Assembly: GCF_007992115.1 (NCBI RefSeq)
Contig: NZ_BJZQ01000002.1
Location: 186,001 to 250,000, forward strand
Source of the DNA: Aeromicrobium flavum
GTDB lineage: Bacteria > Actinomycetota > Actinomycetes > Propionibacteriales > Nocardioidaceae
DNA length: 64,000 nt
Direction: 5' to 3'
The notes beneath the pieces are model-generated. The model was not told the DNA's origin, did no database searches, and was given only the letters and a program-made list of their open reading frames with translations. This document shows, piece by piece, positions 27,654 to 35,631 of this stretch. How positions within the stretch are numbered: the stretch's first letter is position 1; each line of letters begins with the position of its first letter. Both the position numbers and the translations under genes were made by a program.

Positions 27654-29033
27654 ATGAGCGCCACCGACACGACTCCCTCGACCGCCCCGGTCGTCGACGC
27701 CACCGCCCTCCAGGCCGAGCTGGCCGCCTCCGGCGTCCGCTACGCGATGGCCGGCTTCACCGACGTCCACGGCCGCCTCAAGGGCAAGGTCGTCCCGATC
27801 GGGCACCTGCCCCAGATGGCGGGCGGCTCCGAGCTCTTCACCGGCGCGGCACTCGACGGCGTCCCCCAGGAGATCAGCGACGAGGAGGTCTCGGCCCACC
27901 CCGACCTCGCTCGCGGGTTCCGCCTGCCGTGGAAGCCGGAGGTCGTCCTCTTCCCCTCGACGCTGTACACCGAGGGCGCGCCCTACGAGGCGGGCTCCCG
28001 GCACGTGCTGCAGCGCCAGCTCGACGCCGCCGCCGAGCTGGGGCTGGGCTTCAACCTCGGCATCGAGACCGAGTTCTTCATCCTCAAGGAGGGCCAGAAC
28101 GGTGTCGAGGAGGTCTCGGACCGCGACACCGCCGAGAAGCCCTGCTACGACCTCAGCACGACGCTCGACAACTTCGCGTGGCTCACCGAGCTGGTCGAGG
28201 CGATGGACGAGCTGGGCTGGGACGTCTACTCGTTCGACCACGAGGACGCGCGCGGCCAGTTCGAGATCGACTTCACCTACTCCGACGCCCTGACGATGGC
28301 CGACCGGGTGACCTTCTTCCGGCTCATGGCCGGCGAGATCGCCCGCAAGCACGGCCACTTCGCCTCGTTCATGGCCAAGCCCTTCGCCGACCGCACGGGC
28401 TCGGGGGCGCACTTCAACATGTCGCTCAAGGACCTCGCGACCGGCGCCAACCTCTTCGAGGAGGGCGACGACACCAAGGGCGTCGGCGTCTCGGAGATCG
28501 CGTACCACTTCATCGGCGGCATCCTGCGTCACGCCAAGGCGATCAGCGCGGTCATCGCGCCGACCGTCAACAGCTACAAGCGCCTCGTCCGCAAGGGCTC
28601 GACGTCCGGCTCGACGTGGGCCCCGGTCTTCGTCAGCTACGGCGACAACAACCGCACCAACATGCTGCGCGTCCCGCTCGCCGGCGGCCGCGTCGAGTGC
28701 CGGGCCGCGGACATCAGCTGCAACCCGCACCTGGGCGCCGCGATGATCCTGGCCGCGGGGCTCGAGGGCGTGCGCGAGCGGATCGACCCGGGCGCGCCGC
28801 ACCGCGAGAACATGTACGAGTACTCCGACGCGCAGATCGCCGAGCTCGGCATCGACATGCTGCCGCGCAACCTCTCGGAGGCGATCGACGAGTTCCAGGC
28901 CGACTCGCTGTCGCGCGAGGTCTTCGGCGAGGCCCTCTACAACTCCTTCATCGACCTCAAGCGGGCCGAGTGGGAGTCCTACCAGTCGCACGTCTCCTCC
29001 TGGGAGACCGAGCGCTACCTGCGGTTCTTCTGA
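27654..29033 (+). CDS. Type III glutamine synthetase / gamma-glutamylmethylamide synthetase-like enzyme
   Basis: The 459-residue protein has a glutamine-synthetase fold. An N-terminal beta-grasp domain carries FTDVHGRLKGK, and metal ligands lie in LGIETEFFIL (Glu138, Glu140). DHEDARGQFEIDF, KPFADRTGSGAHFNMS, the ATP-binding PTVNSYKRL and an Arg-rich NRTNMLRVP follow. The variant motifs and the end (EWESYQSHVSSWETERYLRFF region) resemble the GlnT/GmaS group, whose members ligate glutamate to ammonia or to small amines such as methylamine, rather than housekeeping GlnA. AGGAGG precedes the ATG. It is coupled to a hydrolase two bases downstream and preceded by paired operators. No adenylylation or GlnE context is seen. 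Confidence 0.85.
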   Translation: MSATDTTPSTAPVVDATALQAELAASGVRYAMAGFTDVHGRLKGKVVPIGHLPQMAGGSELFTGAALDGVPQEISDEEVSAHPDLARGFRLPWKPEVVLFPSTLYTEGAPYEAGSRHVLQRQLDAAAELGLGFNLGIETEFFILKEGQNGVEEVSDRDTAEKPCYDLSTTLDNFAWLTELVEAMDELGWDVYSFDHEDARGQFEIDFTYSDALTMADRVTFFRLMAGEIARKHGHFASFMAKPFADRTGSGAHFNMSLKDLATGANLFEEGDDTKGVGVSEIAYHFIGGILRHAKAISAVIAPTVNSYKRLVRKGSTSGSTWAPVFVSYGDNNRTNMLRVPLAGGRVECRAADISCNPHLGAAMILAAGLEGVRERIDPGAPHRENMYEYSDAQIAELGIDMLPRNLSEAIDEFQADSLSREVFGEALYNSFIDLKRAEWESYQSHVSSWETERYLRFF

Positions 29034-29035
29034 GG

Positions 29036-30037
29036 ATGACCGTCTCCACGCCGCGACGGCTCGCGCTGGACTCCCTTGCCCTGGAGTCCGGCGCGAGCCT
29101 GCGGGCCGAGCTCGCGTACGTCACGCACGGGACGCTCGCGCCCGACCGGGACAACGTCGTCCTCGTGCCGAGCTACTACACGGGCACGCACGACAGCTAC
29201 CAGCCGTGGATCGGTCCGGGCCGCGTGCTCGACACCGACCGCTGGTTCGTCGTGGTCGTGAACATGCTGGGCAACGGAGTGTCGACCTCGCCGTCGAACG
29301 CGCCCGAGCCATGGGCCGGTCCACGGTTCCCGACCGTCACGGTCGCCGACCAGGTCTCCGCCCAGGCGCTGCTGCTCGACCACCTCGGCATCGGCCGGGT
29401 GCGACTCGTCATGGGCTGGTCGATGGGCGCGATGCAGGCGTACGAGTGGGCCGCGAGCCGTCCGGACCGCGTCGATGCCCTGCTGGCCGTCTGCGGGGCG
29501 GCGCGGTGCTCGCCCCACAACCACGTCTTCCTCGAGGGGGCTCGTGCCGCGCTGCAGGCCGACCCCACGTTCGCGGGCGGCGCCTACGCCGCACCGCCGG
29601 TCGCCGGGCTCCGCGCGTTCGGACGGGTCTACGCCGGCTGGGCCTACTCGCGGGACTTCTTCCACGACGGCGCACACCGCGCCCTGGGCTACCGGGACCT
29701 CGACGCGGTCCTGCAGGACTGGGCGGACGACCACGCCGCCCGGGACGCGAACGACCTGCTCGCGATGATGGACACGTGGCAGACCGGCGACGTCGGCCGG
29801 GGCCGCGGCGGGTACGAGAGCGCGCTGTCCGGCGTCTCGGCGCGCACGATCGTCATGCCCTCGACGACCGACCTGTACTTCACCGTGGCCGACGCCACCG
29901 TCGAGGCGAGCCTGGTGCCGAACGCCGAGCTGCGCCCCTTGGACTCGAACCTCGGCCACGTCGCCGGACGGCCCGGGGTGCGCGAGGCCGAGACGACTGC
30001 GATCGCCCGCGCCGTGCGCGACCTGCTCGGCGACTGA
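29036..30037 (+). CDS. Alpha/beta hydrolase, homoserine O-acetyltransferase (MetX)-like
   Basis: The 333-residue alpha/beta hydrolase has the nucleophile elbow GWSMG (127-131, Ser129) after the family's N-terminal block (LVPSYYTGTHDSYQPWIG). A candidate Asp lies in STTDLYF and a His in NLGHVAG complete the triad. The scaffold is MetX-like, but a true homoserine acetyltransferase would usually stand near met genes. Here it starts two bases after the synthetase stop, so it probably acts on the same substrate or product, for example as an amide or ester hydrolase. That function is inferred only from the operon. Confidence 0.75.
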   Translation: MTVSTPRRLALDSLALESGASLRAELAYVTHGTLAPDRDNVVLVPSYYTGTHDSYQPWIGPGRVLDTDRWFVVVVNMLGNGVSTSPSNAPEPWAGPRFPTVTVADQVSAQALLLDHLGIGRVRLVMGWSMGAMQAYEWAASRPDRVDALLAVCGAARCSPHNHVFLEGARAALQADPTFAGGAYAAPPVAGLRAFGRVYAGWAYSRDFFHDGAHRALGYRDLDAVLQDWADDHAARDANDLLAMMDTWQTGDVGRGRGGYESALSGVSARTIVMPSTTDLYFTVADATVEASLVPNAELRPLDSNLGHVAGRPGVREAETTAIARAVRDLLGD

Positions 30038-30072
30038 ACGTGGCGATCGCTCCGTCGACTGGCAGACTGGTC

Positions 30073-30091
30073 CCCGCGCCGGCGGCGCGGG
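30073..30091 (+). terminator. Short hairpin before tRNA-Lys, possible operon terminator
   Basis: CCCGCGCC and GGCGCGGG form an 8-bp stem with a GGC loop 35 bases after the hydrolase stop. The right arm includes the first three bases of the tRNA, so it may instead affect tRNA 5' processing. Confidence 0.35.
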
Positions 30092-30161
30092 CCTCTAGCT
30101 CAATTGGCAGAGCAGCGGACTTTTAATCCGCGGGTTGTGGGTTCGAGTCCCACGGGGCCCA
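30089..30161 (+). tRNA. tRNA-Lys (anticodon TTT)
   Basis: The cloverleaf is complete. Acceptor GGGCCTC pairs with GGGGCCC and discriminator A. The D arm is GCTC...GAGC, the anticodon stem GCGGA/TCCGC has loop CTTTTAA, and the T arm is GTGGG-TTCGAGT-CCCAC. The 3' CCA is not encoded in full. Confidence 0.96.
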
Positions 30162-30206
30162 CCGCCGTCGAGTGGCGCATTCCGGGGCCGGCAAGTGCTC
30201 AGCCGG

Positions 30207-31226
30207 TCAGGACGTCGGATCCTCGCGCAGGCGCACGATCGCCTTGCCCGTGTTCTTGCCGGTGAGCAGGCCGACGAACGCGTCGGGCATGGCGTCGAGG
30301 CCCTCCCACGCGGTCTCGCGGTAGGTGAGCTCGCCACTGCGGAGCCACTGGCCGACCTTCCGCTCGAACTCGGGCCGCACGTGCTCGTGGTCACCGACGA
30401 TGAACCCCCGCATCGTCAAGCGCTTGCCGACCGCCTTGAACATGTTGCGCGGGCCGGTCGGGTTCGGGTCGTTGTACCCGGAGATCGAGCCGCACAGTGC
30501 CATCCGCCCGCGCTCGTTGATGTGCTCGAGCGCAGCCTCGAGGTGGTCACCGCCCACGTTGTCGAAGTACACGTCGAAGCCGTCGGGGAACGCGGCGCCG
30601 ACCTGGCCCATGACGTCGCCGTCGCGGTAGTTGATCGCGGCATCGAAGCCCAGCTCGTCGACCAGCAGCGCGACCTTCCCGGCCGAGCCGGCGCTGCCGA
30701 CCACGCGCTCGGCGCCGCCGAGGCGTGCGAACTGGCCCACGAGGCTGCCCACCGCGCCGGCGGCCGCGGAGACGAACACCGACTCGCCAGGCTGGAAGCC
30801 CGCCACGTCGAACAGCCCGGCCCACGCCGTCATGCCCGGCATGCCCAGCACGCCGAGGAAGTACGAGGACGGCAGGCCGTTCAGCTCGATCCTCTTCGCG
30901 TACTGGCCCGCCAGCACGGCGTGCTCGCGCCAGCCGAGGCCGTGGCTCACGATGCTGCCGACCGGCAGCGCCTCCGAGCGCGACTCGACCACGACCCCGA
31001 CGGCGCCGCCGTCGAGGGCGTGGTCGAGCTTGAACGGCGGAACGTACGACTTCACGTCGTTCATCCGCGGGCGCATGTACGGGTCGACCGTGAGGACGAT
31101 GTTCTCGACCAGCACGTCGCCGTCGCGCAGCTCCCGCAACTCGCGCTCGACGAACCGGTACGTTTCCGGACCGGGCAAGGCGGTGGGTCGCTGGGCGAGG
31201 TGGATCTCGCGGGTCGTGATGGTCAT
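30207..31226 (-). CDS. NADP-dependent medium-chain oxidoreductase (zinc-independent, CurA/prostaglandin reductase-like)
   Basis: The product has about 339 residues in two domains. An N-terminal GroES-like part has LTVDPYMRPRMND, characteristic of the leukotriene B4 dehydrogenase group, and lacks the zinc ligands. A Rossmann part has the loop SAAAGAVGSLVGQFARLGG (about 150-168) and YFDNVGGDHLEA. Members reduce alpha,beta-unsaturated carbonyls with NADPH. The frame begins at a GTG (31238), but I prefer the ATG at 31226. It is convergent with nothing nearby and stands alone after tRNA-Lys. Confidence 0.86.
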   Translation of the reverse strand: MTITTREIHLAQRPTALPGPETYRFVERELRELRDGDVLVENIVLTVDPYMRPRMNDVKSYVPPFKLDHALDGGAVGVVVESRSEALPVGSIVSHGLGWREHAVLAGQYAKRIELNGLPSSYFLGVLGMPGMTAWAGLFDVAGFQPGESVFVSAAAGAVGSLVGQFARLGGAERVVGSAGSAGKVALLVDELGFDAAINYRDGDVMGQVGAAFPDGFDVYFDNVGGDHLEAALEHINERGRMALCGSISGYNDPNPTGPRNMFKAVGKRLTMRGFIVGDHEHVRPEFERKVGQWLRSGELTYRETAWEGLDAMPDAFVGLLTGKNTGKAIVRLREDPTS

Positions 31227-31387
31227 GCTCGTCCTCACGGTCGGTGGCAGGTCACTTCCCCCACATCGTAGGTCGAGCCACCAGCACGCGCCCTGCCTCC
31301 ACGCGCGGGCGAACGACGTCTCACGCGCCGAAAAGGCCCGTCTCGCCCTTCAATACAGGGGTCTCCGCGTGGGAGACTGAGCAGACC

Positions 31388-32809
31388 ATGTCGGCAGAAA
31401 ACTCCACCGGTTCCGGACCCGCCACCGCGCAGGCGCGCGGCGTCGCCGACCTGCTGCGGCACGCGCAGGAAGTGGCGTCCGAGCTGGAGTCCTCGGCCGC
31501 CGCCGAGGCCGAGCAGATGATCACCGAGGCGCGCCGGCTGCAGGCCGAGGCCCGCCTGCTCTACGACGACGCCCGCCAGGTGCGCGACGTGGCGCAGGCC
31601 CAGCTGGCCACCGTCGCCGAGCAGCTCGACCGTGCGTCGGAGGATGCCGCCACGATCGTCGCCGACGCCGGCGAGCAGGCCACGTACCTGGTCCGCGACG
31701 CCGAGCACCGCCGCGAGAGCGCCGAGCAGGACGCCCGGGCCACGGTCTCCGGTGCGCGCGAGCGTGCCGACGCCCTGCTCACCGAGGCGGCCGTCGAGGC
31801 GGGGCGGCTGCTGGCGGAGGCGCGCGAGAAGGCCGACGACGTCACCCACGAGGCCCGACGCCGCGCCACCGAGCTCGTCGCCACCGCCGAGGCTGACGCC
31901 CAGCGCCGCACCGCCGAGGCCGAGGAGTACGTCGAGCGCATCGTGCTGGAGGCCGAGCAGCACACGCTCGAGATCTCGCAGGCCGCGGGCCGCAACGCCG
32001 AGATGGTCGTCGAGGCCGCGATCGACGAGGCCGACCGCTCCCGTGCGGAGGCCGACCGCCTGCTGGCCGACGCCCGTGCCGAGGCCGCCTCCCGCACCGA
32101 CGACGCGAAGGCCGAGTCCGGGCGCACGATCGCCGCCGCCCGCGCCGAGCTCGACGAGACCCGCGCCACGATCGACCTGCTGCTGGGCAACGGCCGCCTG
32201 GAGGCGGAGCGGATGCGCCAGCAGGGCCACCGCGACGCCGCCGCCCTGCTGCGTCGCACCCGCCGGACCGTCGGCACGCTCGCCGGTCAGGTACGCGCCC
32301 GCCTGCAGGCCGACCTCGCCGCCGCCGAGTCCGCCGCGGCCGACCTGGCCGGCGCCGCCGACGACGTGCTGTCCGACGCGCAGGAGCGCGCCGAGCGCAT
32401 CCTCGTCGAGGCCGGGCGGGAGGCCACCCGGGTGCGCACCCGGGCCGACTCCCTCGCCGAGGCCACCCACGAGCGCGCCGCACGGCGCCTGGCCGAGGCC
32501 GAGGCCGGCGCCCGGATGCTGCGCGAGAAGGTCAGCGACGAGGTCCTGACCGCCCAGCGCGACGCCCTGCGCGAGAGCAGGTCCCGCCGTGACGAGGCCG
32601 CCCGCGTGCTCGCCGAGGCCCGCGAGCAGGCGGCCGAGCTGAAGGAGCAGGCGCGCCACCTGCTGGAGCGGGCCCGGGCCGAGGCCGACGACGTCCTCAC
32701 CGCCCGCGACCGTGCCGCCGACGAGCTGACCCGGCTGTCCGACGTGATCACCGTGCTGTCCGCCGGCGACACCGACCGCCACCCCACCGAGGAGAACCCA
32801 TCCGCATGA
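31388..32809 (+). CDS. Long Ala/Glu-rich coiled-coil protein (Scy/FilP-like), first of three
   Basis: The 473-residue protein is almost entirely coiled coil, with repeated blocks of the type EA...A..L..EA....A..L. It has no membrane segment and no catalytic motif, and lacks the DivIVA head found in the next two proteins. Similar actinobacterial proteins (Scy and FilP, once called cellulose-binding) build cytoskeletal scaffolds at growing poles. The open frame runs from 31244, but the ATG at 31388 is a better start. It overlaps the next gene by four bases (ATGA), so the two are coupled. A direct polar role is an inference. Confidence 0.72.
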   Translation: MSAENSTGSGPATAQARGVADLLRHAQEVASELESSAAAEAEQMITEARRLQAEARLLYDDARQVRDVAQAQLATVAEQLDRASEDAATIVADAGEQATYLVRDAEHRRESAEQDARATVSGARERADALLTEAAVEAGRLLAEAREKADDVTHEARRRATELVATAEADAQRRTAEAEEYVERIVLEAEQHTLEISQAAGRNAEMVVEAAIDEADRSRAEADRLLADARAEAASRTDDAKAESGRTIAAARAELDETRATIDLLLGNGRLEAERMRQQGHRDAAALLRRTRRTVGTLAGQVRARLQADLAAAESAAADLAGAADDVLSDAQERAERILVEAGREATRVRTRADSLAEATHERAARRLAEAEAGARMLREKVSDEVLTAQRDALRESRSRRDEAARVLAEAREQAAELKEQARHLLERARAEADDVLTARDRAADELTRLSDVITVLSAGDTDRHPTEENPSA

Positions 32810-33696
32810 CCGAGTCCACCGCCGACTTCCGCATCGTGCTGCGCGGCTTCGACCCCGCGCAGGTCCAGGCCCGCCTGACCCACCTCGAGGACGAGATCGA
32901 GCGCCTGCGCGCCGAGAACGCCGAGACCGCCCGGAACGCCGAGGCATCCGCACTCGAGTCACCCGAGCCCGTCCCCGAGGCTCCGCAGGAGCCGGCGTCC
33001 TACGAGCACCTCGGCGAGCGCATGGTGCAGGTCCTGACGCTGGCGCGCGAGGAGGCCGCCGAGCTGCGCGCCTCCGCCGAGGCCGAGCTCGAGGCGCAGC
33101 GCACCTCGGCCGAGGACGAGCTCCGCCGGCTGCGCGAGCAGGCCCAGCTCCACGCCGACACGACGCGCGCCGACGCCGAGGCCGAGGCCAGCCGCACCGT
33201 CGAGGAGGCCCGGGCCACGGCCGCCGACCTGCTCGACACGACCGAGCGCGAGGCCGCCACGAAGCGCCAGCAGGCCGAGGTCCTCGTCGAGCAGCAGCGC
33301 GCCAGGGCCGCCGCCGCCAACGCGGAGTTCGAGATCGCCATGGCCGAGCGTCGCGAGGCGGCCGAGGAGTCCTTCCGCGAGGCCGAGATCGAGCACCGGG
33401 CACGGCTCGACGAGCTCGAGCGGCGCGTCACCGAGCAGCAGGCGGCCGCCGCGGCCGAGCGCGCCGACGCCGAGCGCGAGGCCCGCCGGGTGCTCGAGGA
33501 CGCCCAGGCGCGCGCCACGACCCTCGTGAACGACGCCAAGTCCACGGCCGACCGCATCCGCGCCGAGTCCGAGCGCGAGGTCGCCGCGGCGATGCAGCGC
33601 CGCGACAGCATCAACGACCAGCTGGCGAACCTGCGCCAGATGCTCAGCAGCCTCACGGGTGCTCCGACGAGCTCGAAGGACACCTCGGCCGTGTGA
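32806..33696 (+). CDS. DivIVA-like coiled-coil protein, second of three
   Basis: The 296-residue protein starts with a short DivIVA-type head (FRIVLRGFDPAQVQARLTHL, residues 9-28), then a Pro/Glu linker. The block YEHLGERMVQVLTLAREEA precedes a coiled coil of nearly 200 residues. It ends RRDSINDQLANLRQML. The head of DivIVA family proteins binds curved membrane, so the protein may link the first coiled coil to the cell pole. It is translationally coupled to the first gene and 69 bases from the third, which is its paralogue. Confidence 0.78.
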   Translation: MTESTADFRIVLRGFDPAQVQARLTHLEDEIERLRAENAETARNAEASALESPEPVPEAPQEPASYEHLGERMVQVLTLAREEAAELRASAEAELEAQRTSAEDELRRLREQAQLHADTTRADAEAEASRTVEEARATAADLLDTTEREAATKRQQAEVLVEQQRARAAAANAEFEIAMAERREAAEESFREAEIEHRARLDELERRVTEQQAAAAAERADAEREARRVLEDAQARATTLVNDAKSTADRIRAESEREVAAAMQRRDSINDQLANLRQMLSSLTGAPTSSKDTSAV

Positions 33697-33765
33697 CGCA
33701 ACCGACCGAACGGTGGGCCCCGAGCCCTGCACAGGACTTGTCCACTCTGAAACAATGGTCACACC

Positions 33766-34584
33766 ATGAGCTCCTCCACTTCGTCCTTCAAGACCGTTCT
33801 CCGTGGCTACGACCCCGCCGAGGTCGACGCCCACATCGCCACCCTGAAGGAGCACCAGAAGGGGCTGCGCGAGCAGATCGCGGCGGTCGAGGAGAGGCTC
33901 GCGGCCGTCACCGAGCCGAACTTCTCCCACCTGGGTGAGCGGGTCGGCCAGATCCTGAGCCTCGCGGAGCAGGAGGCCGCCGACCTGCGCAAGAAGACCT
34001 CCAAGGAGGTCGACCGGCAGCGCACCGATGCCGCCGACGCCGTCCGCAAGCTCCGCAAGGAGGCCGACGAGTACGCGGTCACCACCCGCACCGAGGCCGA
34101 CGAGTACGCCGCCACGACCCGCGCCGAGGCCGAGGCCCACGCCCAGGCCACCCGCGAGGCCGCCGACCAGGAGGCCGCCCGCATCCTGCAGACCGCCACG
34201 GACCGGGCCGCGGGCGTCACCGACGCCGCCCAGGCCGAGCTCGACCGGATCAACGCCGAGCACGAGCGCACCGTCGCCGAGCACGAGCAGGACATCGCCG
34301 CGCGCCGCGCGAAGGCCGAGGCCGAGCGCGTGGAGGCCGAGCGCCTCGACCGCGAGCGTGCCGACGCCGCTCACCGTGAGGCCACGGCGATCGTCACCGA
34401 GGCCCAGGAGAAGGCCGAGCGCATCCGCCTCGACGCCGAGCGCGAGGTCGCCGAGATCGAGCGCCGCCACGAGAGCATCAACGCCCAACTCGCGAACGTC
34501 CGCCGCGCGCTGGCGAACCTGACCGGCGAGGACGCCGAGCAGCCGCAGGCGGCCCTGTTCGAGGTCCCCGCCAAGCGCGCCTGA
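33766..34584 (+). CDS. DivIVA-like coiled-coil protein, third of three
   Basis: The 272-residue protein repeats the architecture of its neighbour. A head FKTVLRGYDPAEVDAHIATL is followed by FSHLGERVGQILSLAEQEA, a long coiled coil with runs of EADEYA..TR and AEAHAQATR, and a tail RRHESINAQLANVRRAL. The matching head, neck and tail show a tandem duplication with the preceding gene. No hydrophobic segment is present. It is likely a cytoskeletal or polar scaffold protein; the partner is unknown. Confidence 0.78.
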   Translation: MSSSTSSFKTVLRGYDPAEVDAHIATLKEHQKGLREQIAAVEERLAAVTEPNFSHLGERVGQILSLAEQEAADLRKKTSKEVDRQRTDAADAVRKLRKEADEYAVTTRTEADEYAATTRAEAEAHAQATREAADQEAARILQTATDRAAGVTDAAQAELDRINAEHERTVAEHEQDIAARRAKAEAERVEAERLDRERADAAHREATAIVTEAQEKAERIRLDAEREVAEIERRHESINAQLANVRRALANLTGEDAEQPQAALFEVPAKRA

Positions 34585-34671
34585 CCCCTGCGCCCCGTCT
34601 CGTCCCACATGCTGGGAGGATCGGGCCGTCCCACCGGTTCTCGTTGTGTTTTCGCGGCGCCCTGAGTCACC

Positions 34672-35631
34672 ATGGTGAGCATGCGTCTCACCCGTCACAC
34701 CGTTCCGACGTTGGCCGTGGGCCTCGTCGTGGCGGTGCTCGTCGGTGGGACCGCGGTCGTGGCGCAGGAGCGCGCCAGCGCCGAACGGTCCGCGCGCCAG
34801 ACGACCCTCGCGCAGCCCGCTGCTGCCCAGCGTGCCGTCAAGCTCACCGTCTCGCCACGATCGGCGACCCGCGGTGACACGGTGTCGTTCCGCATCACCA
34901 CCTCCACCCGGCACCCCCGCCCGGTCCGCCTCCAGCGCTGGGACGCGAAGCGCAAGAAGTGGCGCACGATGGCCACCCGCACCGTCAAGGCGCGCGCGAC
35001 CATCACGGCGAAGCCGGCTGCCGGCACGTTCCGCTACCGCGCGCACGCGTCGAAGACCCGGCACCGGACCGGCGGGCGGGTGCACGTCCACACCGCCGCG
35101 AAGTCCACGACCTCGCGCCTCACCGTCCGGCCCGCTCCCCCCACGGCTCCGAAGCCCGGCACGCTCACCACCGACGAGAAGGCGCTGCTCGCGGACGTCC
35201 GCACGGCGCGCCAGACCTACGGCCGTGCCGACGTGAAGTCCGCGCGCGACCTCGGGGCCGGGACCTGCCTCACCGCCTACGCCCGTGAGCACGCCCGATG
35301 GATGGCCGCGACGGGCCGCGCCGTCGACCCGGGCGCGGGTCCCCACCGCGCAGCCAAGCGCGCGCTGCCCTCCGCCTCCTGCCCCGGCCGCACCGTCGAC
35401 GCCGTCACGCATGCCATCGGCACCGCGGACTCGTCGGCCGCGGCGATCGACCTCGCGGTCGACGCCTGGCTCGCCTCGCCCTACGGCGAGACCGCCCGGC
35501 TGCTGTCGTCCTGCCGTCGGGCCCCCGGGTTCGAGTACGGGGTCGCTTCGCTCACGTCCGGTGGGACGCGCTGGATGACGGTCCTCGTCTCCTCCCCCAC
35601 CGCCTCCACGTCGACGTCGGGAGCCTGCTGA
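34672..35631 (+). CDS. Secreted CAP-like domain protein
   Basis: The 319-residue product has an N-terminal signal peptide (about 1-32: basic start, hydrophobic core, AQERA cleavage region). A basic beta-rich segment (about 55-150) follows. The C-terminal domain (about 165-310) has the helical pattern of CAP/SCP proteins (LLADVRTARQTYG, CLTAYAREHARWMAATGR, AVDAWLASP) and about four Cys, but the classical CAP His/Glu set is not obvious. It is probably an exported binding protein. Start may be 34672 or 34681. Its stop shares a base with the start of the DUF1800 gene (TGATG), so the three genes 34672-38350 form one coupled unit. Confidence 0.68.
   Translation: MVSMRLTRHTVPTLAVGLVVAVLVGGTAVVAQERASAERSARQTTLAQPAAAQRAVKLTVSPRSATRGDTVSFRITTSTRHPRPVRLQRWDAKRKKWRTMATRTVKARATITAKPAAGTFRYRAHASKTRHRTGGRVHVHTAAKSTTSRLTVRPAPPTAPKPGTLTTDEKALLADVRTARQTYGRADVKSARDLGAGTCLTAYAREHARWMAATGRAVDPGAGPHRAAKRALPSASCPGRTVDAVTHAIGTADSSAAAIDLAVDAWLASPYGETARLLSSCRRAPGFEYGVASLTSGGTRWMTVLVSSPTASTSTSGAC

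Noticed and set aside
31235..33403. Minus-strand 722-codon frame opposite the coiled-coil genes
   Set aside because: The Gly/Leu/Ala-rich repeats are the reverse complement of Glu/Ala coiled-coil codons, not a real repeat protein.
31388..34584. Tandem DNA repeats in the coiled-coil genes
   Set aside because: The repetition is at the protein level (heptads with GCC/GAG codons) and irregular in DNA, so I do not call a satellite or CRISPR-like array.
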